Assembly: GCF_040807025.1 (NCBI RefSeq)
Contig: NC_090967.1
Coordinates: 5,640,001-5,704,000, forward strand
Reading direction: 5' to 3'
Origin: Struthio camelus
Lineage: Eukaryota; Chordata; Aves; Struthioniformes; Struthionidae
Length of the DNA stretch: 64,000 nt
The first letter of the stretch is position 1; each line of letters begins with the position of its first letter. The translations under genes and the position numbers were made by a program. The notes below the pieces were generated by a model. That model was not told the DNA's origin. It made no database searches and saw only the letters and a program-made list of their open reading frames with translations. This document shows positions 1 to 11,491 of the stretch, piece after piece.

Positions 1-3000
1 ATACTAGCGAAGGAGTGAGCTGAACAAAGTTACTTACATTGGCAGACAGGTACTTTGCATGGGACGAGTCTGAGACATGCCTGGCTCTGTCCCAGACAGT
101 ATCAGTTCCCATTTGGAACATTTATAACAAAAATAGAAACTTTCTGCCTACTGCTTGTGTCAGTTTGGCAGCCCTCACTCTCAATACTGTCCCATAGCCT
201 CTGGTTAGTGCAGTGCTTCCCAGCTCCAGAGTCAACAAGTTGCATTTCCTGGTAAAATCCTCGTTTGTGGTTTGCTGACAAGCTAGCCCAAACACTAACC
301 TCAGATAGTTCTGGAGATTAGAGCAGAGGCAAAACCAGGGCAAGACTGGGAGAACCAGGACTTGGATAGACGTCCTCAAAGGACGAGGTGCAATCTTTAT
401 CATCACAATCCTGTGCTGGAACCAGTGTTGATGAAGACCCTCAGCCTGTTCTGGATGAGACAATGCTGGTGGTGCAGTCTGAATTGATTTGTGCTGTGAT
501 AAGCTGTTATGTATATCAAAGCCTCTTTGAAGGATCCAGGCTCTTTGTGCATTGGAGTCAGAGGCTGAGAAACGTAGACGTTATTCTACTGAAATGTTGG
601 CATCTGTGTTGCAGTACAAGCTGGAAATCTGAATTGGAAAGACAGTTTTTTTCTAGTTTTCCAGTGTATGTAAATAATTAAAACTTACTTCTAGGAACAC
701 TAGTGTTTACAGTATGGCTTTGTCCTTTATAGGAAGCAAGACTGATGTTTTAGAGAATGGAGTTTTAAACGGTGTGTGTAGAAGTTTTTATTTGCACTTC
801 CTTTAAGAGAAAATGTCTTAGATCTACATGCTCCTGCTTGCTGTTCAGCTTCCATGGAGCTGAGCTGCAATGGCCACTGGAGGTCACTACCTCTGTGCAC
901 TTTCAGATCTCCCTATTTTTGTCGCTAGAAAGAGAGAAATAATTCTTCATATTTGTTTCTAAATATTGTTCCGCAACAGGAAATGGAATCAAAGTGACTT
1001 CGTGGGAGGCAGCTGAAAGGGACAGTCTACAGCTGGAGTTAAAAGGTAGCACTTCCAGAGCAGTGAACTTTTTTTTAGTTGCACGGAACTTTCCTGCAGC
1101 CCTAATCGTGCCTCAGACCAATTGGAAGAGTTTCTGAGAAAGGTAGAAGAGCCTGGATGAAGATAGATCAGGGAGTAATGTGGCTAAGAGGTATCCCTGC
1201 AGTGCACGTTGCCAGCTTGATGCTGGTAACTGTCCAGTTCCAAGAGCCCAGAGCTCAATAGGGGCAAGTTTAATTCTTGGGCACAATTTGCATTTGTTAG
1301 AAGCTCAGGGCTGCTGCAGCCATCGGTGCTCAAACTAGTGTGGGTGTATCTGTGTTATGCTTCAGTTCCTGCTGCAATAGCAGCATAGACATTCTTCCGG
1401 TGTCTGCGAACACCTTGGCTGACGGTATCATTGATAATGCTGTCACTCCTCTGATGTGTATTCTCTGTCACAAGGAGGGTGTGATTTCAGGATGGCTGGC
1501 GGTGTGTTCATAGCTGTTCCTTGCTTGCACCAGTGTTCCAGCAGCTCCACCCTGCCTTGTCTCCTTTAAAATCTGCAGATAATTAACCCGAAACCCAAAC
1601 CACGTTCCTTCTATTTGGATGAGTCATTCCGAGGCCATAGGCAATGACCAGCTTTATGCTAAACCTTCCTCTTTCATGTGGGTGAGGAATGGCGGATGGT
1701 TCCCATACATGCATCTGAGATTCATTGGCAAGCCAGATGCTCGAGGACAAACGTGCGCAATGAATATTGGCTCCATAGTGTGCCTTGACAGTGGGAATGT
1801 GCTGGGTTTTGCCCTTCCCTTTCGTCACCCCTGCGACTCCAGTCTGGTCTAATTTCTCATCCCAGAGATGGGGCCAGCCCAAGGCTCAATAGACAAGAGA
1901 TGTGGGGCCTGTCCTTGTGTAATGACTACATTGTTTGCTTCTTCTGGGCCCCTGGGATCTGGCAGAGGATAAAAGCCAAACTGTCTTGGAGCTGGCGGTG
2001 TTGGAGTATGAGAGACATGGTCCCTGGCTCTGATATAGTTACATGCACAGCAGACTTGAACAAGGCAGGGATTACTTTGTTGCAGAGGTACAAGTACACA
2101 GGAGCGTAAAAAATCCTCACTGAGCAGCGTAATGCAGATATGCCCTTCCCATGCCAAAGCAGAAGTTGATTCCTTTTCACTGAATGAAGCACAACGTGGC
2201 GGCAGACCTGAAGTCATGCCGGAGCTGCATGTGATACCGCAAATCTTTCAGTGGATTTCAGACAGATAGATGTATAATGCTCTTTTCCCTACTAGAACAT
2301 CTGAATTCATGGGCAAAATCACACTGCATAATATGGTGGTTTGTTTTTCTTGTGCCACCATGGCTTGTCACTGAAACCTAGCCATGTGCACTCCACTTCT
2401 TCGCTAGGTGCATGGTGGGAGAACCACTGGACATTTGAATGATCCATATCTGCTCTAAGCCAGAAAAGGTGATGTCTCAGTTATTGTTGTGCTGCTTTTT
2501 GCAGTTAACAGCTCTGACCTTCCCCAAGGGAGAAGGGAGAACGTGCCACCCTGACGGCAGGGACTGCTGAGCAGAATGCAGCTAGGAGTCCAAGAAACAG
2601 TGTCTGGGTAATGTTTTCAGTTTTCCTCTTGGTCTTGCTGCGGTTGTGTTCTTTGCAGGGAAGACCTCAGAGCAGCTGCGGTGTTACGGCCTGGCAGCTA
2701 GGTAGTATCTGCTACTTCCCGCACGTTTTCCTGCTTCAGTGCTCAAAGACATCTCTGCACTATTAAGGATGGTGCTGTGTCAGCAACTGGCTGCAGGGTC
2801 GCAGCTGCCGCTGAATTTAGTTCCCTTCAGATTTAGGAATAAGAGTGCAAGGAGCAGGCAGATATGGGAGCTTAAGCCAGGTGTACTAAGAACTGCCAGA
2901 GCAACCCTTGGGGCTGAAGATAGTTTCTCTGCTGTCTCTAGCCCCCTGTGAATGCCAGGGCTGGCCGTGTCTCTTGTGGCCGGGAGGTAGGTGGGTTGGT

Positions 3001-5300
3001 CTGTCTGATGCTCTGAGTATTTGTCTGTTTTGTGGGGTTTGCAGGAGAGGAGGAGCACCCCATGGAAAAGTGATGTCATGCTTGGATTTTGGCTTTGAGC
3101 CTAGTGATGCCTGGGAGAACTTTTGCCTGCACAGTGGGAGGACAAAGGAAGCTGTCTGACTACAAACACTCTTGTGCCTCAGGTCCAGGTAGACACAGCC
3201 AGTGCAGGGTGTGCGTAGATGCTGCTTTGATGAGAAGTGGTTACACCAGTAAGACTCTCTTTCCCTTTGTCTGCCAAAGGAACGGTCCTTCTCTGTCGTG
3301 ACCCTGCCCATGGGAGGCTGGACTGGTGCTGAGTGCAGGGAGTCAAGTTGTGTGTGGATGTGGGAGTCGTATCGAGTTCGCTGTGTCACTATCTGGATAA
3401 TTGGAGAAATCAAACCTAGACCTTATCACACACTGGATATGGGAATCTACTGACTGGGGAGAACCAAAAGTACTTCCATGGGAGTGGAAGCACTGAGAAT
3501 TGTTTTCCTGCCTAAGCAGGAGATCCTTTGGTTTGAGCTATGTTGAGAGTCCAAGTGGATGGTATTAATTCAGGAGGACTTCTGTCCCAGGAACCAAACT
3601 GCATCCTAAACCAAATTTTTATGCAGCTCAGTCAGCCTAAAACTTCTGGCCCCAGCACTGAGGCAGTGATTGGATCAATGCACAGAAACGTCTGACTGGG
3701 AAAACAGGGCTGTGTTGTGCTCTGCTGGGACCAAAGTGAAGCATGCAAGGCAAAAGGTGCCTAGTTTTCTCTCTAGGAGTGCTCCCACAGCCCTGGGAGC
3801 TGGCTCCTGCTAGGGGGAGGGGGAGCTGGAGAGACAGGACAGGGCCTTCTGCCAGATGAGGGGAGGATGAAGGCAATAAAATGCAACTCTTGGCTGCCTT
3901 TGTTGCCAGTAGTGGGGAGCCATTGCAGAGCAGCTAAACCCAGGTGTGCTGTTTTTCCCTGAGAGGCAGTTAGCTGTAATAATAGCTTGCAATGAGGAAA
4001 CAATTCACTGATCTTTGCAAAGGCTTCAGCAGAAGGGACGCTCGCTCCCCCACCACTGCTGAAAATGCCGTGAGCAGGGCTCAGATAACATCCCAGCATC
4101 AGGAACAGGAGGCAGACAGAGGCCTGATGTTGCTAGAAGCAACTTTGTCCCTGGCGCAAAAGCCGGATGTGGCTGAGAGCCAGCGTTTATTGCTTGGCAG
4201 CATGAACAAAACAGCTGCTGCTCAGATGGCCATGAGTGAAACCTCGGCTCCTCTGACTGGCTGGGCAAAGTCGGACTTTGTCCGACCCTCAAGATTAGCC
4301 ACAGATTTCAAAAGGGGAAGCAACTTCCTGCTCGATAACTGGGACGAAGACGCTTCCTGCTGGCTTCTAGTCCCAGCTCCGTCCTATTCTGTGTCTGTGC
4401 TCTTGGCCGCGGTCGATGAGTGTACTTGCCTGCCTGCCCTTGTGCATAAGGCGCAGCTAAGCGGGTGCGGCATCAGGCTGGGAGCTCCAGCTGCTGCATG
4501 TGGGGTTCCAGGTTCGGTTTGCAGGGCAAGCTGGGGGCTCCTCTCCCTGCAGCCTGTTGAATGAGCTTCTAGCTGGGCTCAGCAAGTAACGGAGAGGAGG
4601 CCCAGCAAGGGTGACTAGAAAAAAAGAGGCCCAGCCTGGGGCTGAAAAGGGCAGCGGCATCAGAAAACAGGATGGAAAAGAAGTCATTTTATCTGCTTCA
4701 GCCACCACCAACAGGGCAGTTTTCCTCCTTCCAGTCTTGCCAAGTCTTGCCTTTACTAGTAGCTGGGAAAGGTTGTGATGGTCATTGCTTTAACTCAGTC
4801 CAAAAATGAATAATGGCTCACACCTAAACCATGCTTTCTGTGGACAGACATTTGATTGCACCTTCAGCGTCTGTTTCTTGTGACTGTGCTGGTTCCTATG
4901 TCTTCTAACTCCTCCCCTTTAATAGGGCTCTTCTTTCCTCACTGCTGTGCTCATCTTATCATCTGCAGCAGGGCCTGGAGCACACAGCTCTTTAGGAGAG
5001 AAGTAGCAGCTCTTTTGTCTATTCCTTTTAACAGTGAGGAAAGCAGCCCTGCTGAGGATGACCAGGTAAGAGCAGAGACAAGCTTGTGAGAAACAGGTTT
5101 GTGCGTCTTTCAAAGCAGGAAGGCAATATGGGATCTGAGCTTTCCATGAGCCCTGTTGCAAAGGTATAGGAAGAGCTGAGCCCCTCCCTCCTGCAGATTA
5201 AGGTTTGGACTCTGCAGCAGGGAGTGCTTTTCGCTACCTCTGCTAAACATTTTCTCAAGTGTGGGCTGGAAGAATTTGCAGCTTGAGCATACAGAACAGG
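1..5300. other. No gene recognised (moderate-GC intergenic or intronic DNA)
   Basis: I recognise no protein family in any frame, no tRNA and no array here. The longest plus-strand ORF (3992-4564, 190 codons) resembles nothing I know and has no convincing flanking splice sites. A plus-strand AATAAA at 3875-3880 is followed by a T-rich stretch and could mark the 3' end of an unseen transcript, but nothing upstream supports one. Base composition is clearly less GC-rich than the rest of the window. Confidence 0.5.
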
Positions 5301-6934
5301 CAAGGGACACGGTAGATCTTATTCAGATTTATTGAAGCAGCTCCAGGCTGAATAATAAACACACACAACTGCTGTATAAAAAAATATACAGAAGCAGCCC
5401 ATGGGCAAGTAACTGTCAAGTCTTAAGACATTTCAGACAACTGCCTCTGGTGCTGACTGCATTCCAAGTCACAGATACGCAGACAGCAGCACAGCCCAGA
5501 GCCGGCTGCCCCTTAGGAGCTTCCTTTGTTCTTTCTGGTAAATATAATTCAAAGCAAAGGATTAAATGAAAGAACTAAAAAGTATTCCTCTGGCTCCTGC
5601 TCTGAGATCACATGAGTTAGGAGGAAATGTGGAAACCTCTTGCCATCTCGGGGGACAGCACAAGCTGCCAGTCCAAGGGGGCGGGGGTCCTCTCCAAGCT
5701 CTCCCTCCACCCCATTCCAAAGTGGTTCAAAGCCAAAGCTGGGGTTGCCTTGAGCCCTTCTGAGGCTGATAAGATCCATGCAAGGGCTGGCATCCAGACT
5801 TGGAAGTTCACAGGCTTGCTAGGTAGAAGGGAGCACTCTTACTGCCCATGTCTTCTGTCTGGATCCTTGGTGAAGCAAGACACAGGTGAAATCAGATGTG
5901 AAACCTGTAGTGCAGAAGAGAGTATTATGAGAACGGTGTGCCTTAAACCCAAGAACACTCCCCAGGCCTCAAAAATAACAGAGAATCCTACTATCGTGGA
6001 AGTACTCCTACTTGTTTCCCTCTACTTCACTTTGTGTATTGAGCCAGGAATTTTCTATAGGTATTACAGAATATTTTATTGCATCAAACAAATTCGTTTG
6101 GGTACTAGAGTTCTCACAAGGGAAAAAGAATAAACCCCCAGGGGTGTGTGATTCACTGGCATCTTTTCTGCTAAGAGTCTCTAAAAAGGTTTAATTCCAG
6201 TTGCAAACTGCTTAAGAAATTAATTGCTGTGTAGCAGAAAAGAAATGGCATGAAGGGGACCAGGGAATAATTAAAGTGGAGAAACCCTGTGTTTATATGT
6301 AGACAGAGCTTGTCTTAAAAATGCAATTGCAAACCATTCTGGGACTAAATCCCAGCTATAATTCTGTCCTGGCACCAGCTCGTAGCCCTCATGTCCCACA
6401 AGACAGTGGCTGCTATTTGGGTGCCACTAGCAGATTAACTGTGGCACCAGGAGGAGAAGGCCGTGCTAAAAGCAGCAGCCGGTCCCTCATGGCACCATGT
6501 AGTATCTCTGAGCTCCTGCAGACAGACTGCATGATAATGTCCTGGTCGGCTTGACGAGCTTTCTGTACCAAGGACACCCAATCCTACTCACAGACAGCAT
6601 TCCCCAAAATCTTTGCATAGGCTGAGACTCCGTGGAAGGAATAGGATGTGAGGTTATATGGTCTGTTATTTATACCGATCTTCTCCCGACAGCATTTGAG
6701 CACCTAAAGAGACACTTCTCCTGCAGGGTTTTAGATATCAAACTACTAGCCTGGAAGTGCATTTCTGGAGCTGATGTTTGCACAGTGCTGTTCTCTAGGA
6801 CAACTCCAGCTGGGATCCACATATGTCTACCCCTCAGGGTTTAACCCTTGTGAGGCACAAAGTTTCAGAGGACAGAGCTCTGGGCTGAAACATAACTGTT
6901 TACCTGCCAGGTACTTTGACTGCAACGCCGTAGC
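5300..6934 (-). other. ENC3: Probable 3'UTR of the ENC-family gene
   Basis: This non-coding stretch lies directly downstream of the ENC stop codon on the minus strand. Two minus-strand AATAAA signals are visible (plus-strand TTTATT at 6075-6080 and 5328-5333). The distal one would place the transcript end near 5300-5315, giving a UTR of about 1.6 kb. Long UTRs are common in ENC/KLHL genes. Which signal is used cannot be decided from the sequence. Confidence 0.5.
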
Positions 6935-8704
6935 TCAGGCAGACAGGTACTTCCAAGTGCTGACGAAGGCCGTGGGGATGAGGGAATAAGGTACCGTCGT
7001 GACACTGCTCCAGGTCTCAGATGATGGGTCGTAGCAGTCCAGTGTTTTGCAGCGCTGAGCCCCGCAGTAGCCCCCCACCACGTACAGTCTGTTGCCTGAT
7101 GTAACAGCACGGCAGCTGATGCGCTTGGCGGTCACGTCCCCAAACTTGGACCACTGGTAGCTGTCGCTGTGGAAACGGTAAGCAGAGCTGGCGGAGAACT
7201 CTGTGTCCCCCCCGATCACAATGATGTGGCTGCCCACCACAGCAGCAGCCGTGTACCGCCAGGGCTGGGGACAGCTGGTGGGCACTGTCCAGCGGTTCTG
7301 GCAGGGGTCAAAGCACTGCACCTTGGGCAGCTTCTCCTGGTTGGCGCTGGTGCCCCCGAAAACAAACAGCTTCATCTTGGCTCCCACCACAGCAGCGTTG
7401 CTTACGCCTTCTCGGAGAGGGGCCACCAAGGACCACTTGTCCAGCTGCGGGTCATAGTGTTCGACTTGCTTGAGAGAGACGGAGGGAGAGGCTGGGAAGG
7501 CACCGCTCACTGCTGTGTGACCCCCGACCACGTAGAGACAGTGGTCCAGTTCAGCGGAGCCGTGGCCAAACCGTGCCACCAGCATGGGAGCGGCTTTTGC
7601 CCACTCGTCGTGGAGGGTGTCATAAACCCAGACGTCTTTGGAGGCACCGTTCTCGGAGCCTTTGCCACCCGTGATGTACACTTTGCACCCGATTGCACAG
7701 GCGCTGCACTCTTTGCGAGGGCTTGGGATGTCGGCACGAGGAATGATCTCGCTGGTTTTATGGTCCAGCATATAAATCTTGTCGCACATAAACGTCTGGC
7801 CCCCAAGCAGCATCAGGGCCTGGCTGACCTTCCGGGGCCGGGCACAGCATCCAGTCACGAGCCCGTCGTTCTGCAGGATCTTCATTTTGCATCGCACTGC
7901 ATCAGCTACAATCTCCTCCCCCAGCTTGTGGCTGGTCACCAGCTTCTCGCAGGCCACTTGCTTCCGCAGGTAGGACTCGGGCAGAAGGGCCAGCCGGACA
8001 GAGCGCAGCAGCTCTGGCAGATCTTCATGACGTCGGGGCAAATCATACCGGATCCAGCCTATAACAGCTTCATATACCAGAGTCTCGTCCTCTACCTCCA
8101 GCTCTTCGCTTTCTACCAGCTCAAGCAGCTTGTCTTTGGGCAGCCTGAGGAAGTCTTCGGTCTTGCAGAGGGAGGTGAAGTTGGCTAGTGCCATTCTCCA
8201 GGAGAGCTCCAGCAGCCTTTCACAGCAGTGGGCATCGGACAGCAGCAGCATGTTCAAGCAATTGCCAGGATAGAGGTTCTTCTCCAGAAAGTCAGCCGAA
8301 GCATCCCGAATGTCCTGGAATTGCAACATATCTCCGGCCTCCAGCAAGGACTCGGCATTCTCCTCGTTAATCAACACCCGGGCTGAGTAGGCGTAGTCCA
8401 GCAGCAGCTCCAACACCTCGGGGTGCAGGGAGTCGTGGAAGTTCACTTCTGCGTCTCTGCTCTCCTTCAGGCCCCCGCTGAACATCGCGTCGAAGTAGCG
8501 GCTGCAGGAGGCCAGCACGGCCCGGTGGCAGTGGAAGGCCTGGTTCCCCGCCCGCAGCACCACGTCGGTGAAGAGGTGCCGCTTGCGGAGCAGGTTCAGG
8601 TGGGTGAGCAGGCTGTCGGCATGGCCTGGCTTGTGGAAGAGGTGGATGTTCATGGAGCCAGAGCTCGAGCGGGATTTCCGGTTCTCGTGGCTGCTGACGG
8701 ACAT
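6935..8704 (-). CDS. ENC3: ENC-family BTB-BACK-Kelch protein (ENC1-like, probably ENC3)
   Basis: A single uninterrupted coding exon of 589 aa, the usual ENC1/KLHL25 length. Members of this family are CUL3 ubiquitin-ligase substrate adaptors that also bind actin. The N-terminus (MSVSSHENRKSRSSSGS) and C-terminus (VPYSLIPTAFVSTWKYLSA) are family signatures. Domains in order: BTB about 30-130 (LFTDVVLRAG, CHRAVLASCSRYF), BACK about 135-240 (LLLSDAHCCERLLELSWRM), and six Kelch repeats about 290-585 with GG doublets (LLGGQTFMCDKIYML, YITGGKGSENG, YVVGGHTAVSG, VFGGTS, VIGGDTEFSA, YVVGGYCGAQRC). It looks closer to ENC1 than to KLHL25 (ENC2) but differs from both along its length, so I read it as the third vertebrate paralogue. 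The start is fixed by ENC1 similarity and by an acceptor (gcctttcag) 15 bases upstream of the ATG on the minus strand, showing that a 5'UTR exon lies further upstream. Confidence 0.9.
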   Translation of the reverse strand: MSVSSHENRKSRSSSGSMNIHLFHKPGHADSLLTHLNLLRKRHLFTDVVLRAGNQAFHCHRAVLASCSRYFDAMFSGGLKESRDAEVNFHDSLHPEVLELLLDYAYSARVLINEENAESLLEAGDMLQFQDIRDASADFLEKNLYPGNCLNMLLLSDAHCCERLLELSWRMALANFTSLCKTEDFLRLPKDKLLELVESEELEVEDETLVYEAVIGWIRYDLPRRHEDLPELLRSVRLALLPESYLRKQVACEKLVTSHKLGEEIVADAVRCKMKILQNDGLVTGCCARPRKVSQALMLLGGQTFMCDKIYMLDHKTSEIIPRADIPSPRKECSACAIGCKVYITGGKGSENGASKDVWVYDTLHDEWAKAAPMLVARFGHGSAELDHCLYVVGGHTAVSGAFPASPSVSLKQVEHYDPQLDKWSLVAPLREGVSNAAVVGAKMKLFVFGGTSANQEKLPKVQCFDPCQNRWTVPTSCPQPWRYTAAAVVGSHIIVIGGDTEFSASSAYRFHSDSYQWSKFGDVTAKRISCRAVTSGNRLYVVGGYCGAQRCKTLDCYDPSSETWSSVTTVPYSLIPTAFVSTWKYLSA

Positions 8705-8759
8705 CGTCGCCGGGCTGCTCTGAAAGGCAAAACAGGGATGGGGGGGTCAGCACTGAAAT

Positions 8760-9440
8760 CCCTGCTCTCCCTCGCGGCAGCTCGGTCCCGGGGGGGGGGC
8801 AGAGGGGGCCGGTCGGCGTGCGGAGGCCTCCGCGCTGCAGCCGTACCGGGGGGGTGGGGGGGGGGGCAGCAGGACGGCGGCTGCGGCGGAGCCGTGCCGG
8901 GAAGCGGACGGTGCTCGGTCCCGGCGGGTGGCCCCCCGCTCAAAGGCGAGGGCAGGTCCTCGCCTCGCCGGTACCTCCGGGCCCCGAGCGGCACCGGGTG
9001 ATGTCGGCTGCTGCGGTCCCGCGCCTCACTGGGGCTTGCCCCGGGCGGGCGGAAGAGGCGATTGCAGCCGGCGCAGGCGGCCCCGGGCCCCGGCGCGCAC
9101 TCACCGCTCGCGGTCCCGCTCTGCCGCCGCGCCCCGCCGCCGCGTGGCCTCCCCGCTGCTGGCCGCGCCCCGCCCCGCGTGACGGAGCCGCGGCCGAGCC
9201 AATCAGCGGCCGCAGCGCCCTCGGCTCGCTCTTTGTGAATGGGAACGCGGTGTGGGGGGGGCGGGGCTCGCGCATGCGCTGCCGAGGCGCTCTGTAACCC
9301 TTTCCTCGGCGTGGCCGCGACACTGCTGTCGCGATAGCGCGGCCGGGGCTGCAGGCCGGCTGCCGAACCAGGCAGCTTTTCCCAAGCAGGAGCACCCCCT
9401 CCGTCCCGCAGCGGCTGGCGAGGCACGGCGGCTCTGAGGG
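8760..9440 (-). promoter_or_regulatory. ENC3: CpG-island promoter and 5'UTR exon of the ENC-family gene
   Basis: A dense run of CpG dinucleotides. On the minus strand a canonical donor (GTGAGT, plus-strand 9099-9104) ends a likely 5'UTR exon at 9105. It would splice to the acceptor at 8720-8722, whose exon begins at 8719, 15 bases before the ATG. A CCAAT box on the plus strand (9199-9203, inverted for this gene) sits about 95 bp upstream of the donor, so transcription probably starts around 9120-9190. No TATA box is evident, as is usual for a CpG-island promoter. Confidence 0.65.
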
Positions 9441-10649
9441 CAATAAAGCGCGGCTGCAGCTTTGTTCACTGAGTCACCTGCCATAAAGGGCCATAAAGGC
9501 AGGAGCCACGGTGCTGCGCCGGCAGCGCCCCGCACCCTAGCGAAGGGAGGTCAGGGCCAGACCAAACCGGCCCTGCTCAGCACATGGTTTCCTGCGCGGG
9601 GCACGACAAGAGCTATGTCGGCACAAGGGCTGGTGGCTGCAGCAGAAAAGCAAACTGGCAGGTTCCTGGTAGCTCAGTTCAGTCTTCCCAAGAACTCTCG
9701 TGCACAAAACCAGCAAGTCAGCTGCAGCGAGCGCTGCTGGGGGCAGGCTCAGCAGCCAGCAGCAGCCACCTATAGGTGCCTGAACAGTATGTGTCATTTG
9801 GGGCCAAAACTGCTGATTTGAAGACTGCTGCATGTGCCTGTGCTTTATGTGCTGTGATTTAAAATTTGTTGGTAAGAAAAGTGCTTAATACACTTAAAGC
9901 AGTTTACAGCGTGCTTTCTCTACATTAAAATTAAAGGTATGGTTTAAGAGTTTTACTTCTGCACCAGAGGTTTGCCCAGGTGTTTTAAAAGGACAGAATG
10001 GGCCAGACACAACTGTCCATAAAAAGCGGTACCTGGGTCTTCCACCTATTTGGAAGACAAGACTTGCACTGTGACTAGAGTGCAACCTAAAGTCTTTTCC
10101 AGATGCTACCTGCCTGTGCTCTGGGTTGTACTCCAAACAGATGCCCTACCAATCCATGACACTAACTTCTAGGCAATGCCATTAAGGTGTCCCCTGTGGC
10201 AGACTTGGCATTTAGCAGGGTGAAGGTCCAGACAAACAGCCAAGCAGGGAAGCAAGAACAAGGCAAAAGATAAAGAGTATCGGGGCCTCGCTGTGCTCTT
10301 TGGATAGAGGTAGGAAACCATTCCCTATGTCCTTTCCAAAAAAGGAAGAGTAAACCATCCCGGAACAGGAGCATGGCCATTACTAAGTTGCATGGAACAC
10401 AAGCACTGCTCAGGCTAAGCAGAACTGTTTCAAAAGATGCATCTCCAAGAACATCAAAGTAGTCAGGTGCTCTGAATTATCCTGCTAGAAAGAAGTCTGG
10501 ATAACAGATGGTCTTTGCCTACCCCTAGGGCAGGTTTAGCTAACACAGCACAAATGTTTTTTGTTGCCTGGGAACCGTTTGGAACTTTCCCCAGCCAGAT
10601 AAAGAGCATGTATCCAGTTATCAGTAGTAAGGATCACTCAAGGCCACCT
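9441..10649. other. Intergenic DNA between the ENC gene and PEX11G
   Basis: No coding sequence recognised. Two adjacent CCATAAAGG nonamers (9481-9499) and a TGAGTCA AP-1-like heptamer (9469-9475) lie at the edge of the ENC CpG island. The rest is moderate-GC DNA with no repeat I can name. Confidence 0.4.
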
Positions 10650-11491
10650 TTGAAACATTCATCTCATTTATTATTGGCACAGCTTAGATTATGACTGTAA
10701 ACTGCATCTCTGCATCTGTTTGATTGGTCCCTTGAAAGGTGATTAATATACTTGCTTCTTTTTAAAAAAGTCCATTGGCTCTGCCAGAGACTGGTGGAAG
10801 AGCTCCACCCCGTGGCCTTCCGTTAAGGCACATCTAGAGGTTCAGTGCACTTTTGCTTGTTCTGGTTTAACCTAGAAGTCTCAACATCTATTATTGCTCC
10901 TTACATGAGTAATACTGACCAGAAGGGAGCTTAGCAAGAAGTTGTTTACAGTTGCTGTTTCTTTCTCACATCACCTCTAAGGAAACAGAACCGTCACAAA
11001 TAAAACAACCCACCGCCCAACAACATCCCTTGGTCACTTGCTGCTGTTTGCAGTTAGGGCAGCTGGTCTGGGCTCAAAGACCAACGTATCTGATAGAGAA
11101 ACTTCCACGATACAGGTCACCTGCCAGTTTCAGATGAGGCATCAACTGCTGAGCTTGGAGCTTAAGCTCACAGAATCTCTCCCTCAGAAGTTTTGTATAA
11201 CAGAACTGTGGCCACATCTCCACCTAACACAGCTTCATTTTCCCCTATTTTATCCATCCTATCCTATAAAATTGCTTAATCTTCTCCTCAATGGCCTTAC
11301 TGTGACAAGGAGCCGTAAGAACTATTTTAAACCCTAATGAATCCTCTCTGTAAGAGGCATCTTGATCCCAGTCTCAATTACAGGGTGCATGGAGCTACAC
11401 TCATCAACACCTAGAAAAATTAAAACATACCCTGCTTACATGACGTGCCCTTTTTCCATGTAAGGATGGGTTCCTGAAGCTTAACTGTGGT
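10650..11491 (-). other. PEX11G: Probable 3'UTR of PEX11G
   Basis: Non-coding sequence following the PEX11G stop on the minus strand. A minus-strand AATAAA (plus TTTATT at 10667-10672) would end the transcript near 10650, giving a UTR of about 0.84 kb. The region is AT-richer than the coding exons and has no open frame of note. Confidence 0.5.

Noticed and set aside
3992..4564. 190-codon plus-strand ORF in the gene-free left end
   Set aside because: No recognisable domain, no convincing splice sites and no similarity I can name; chance is plausible.
7169..8188. 339-codon plus-strand ORF
   Set aside because: Antisense shadow of the ENC-family coding exon, produced by its codon composition.
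6935..8704. Naming the Kelch gene KLHL25 (ENC2) or ENC1
   Set aside because: The sequence differs from both throughout, although it is nearer ENC1; a third paralogue fits better. A tree is needed to settle this.
9481..9499. Paired CArG (SRF) boxes
   Set aside because: CCATAAAGG has only five bases between CC and GG, one short of the CArG consensus.
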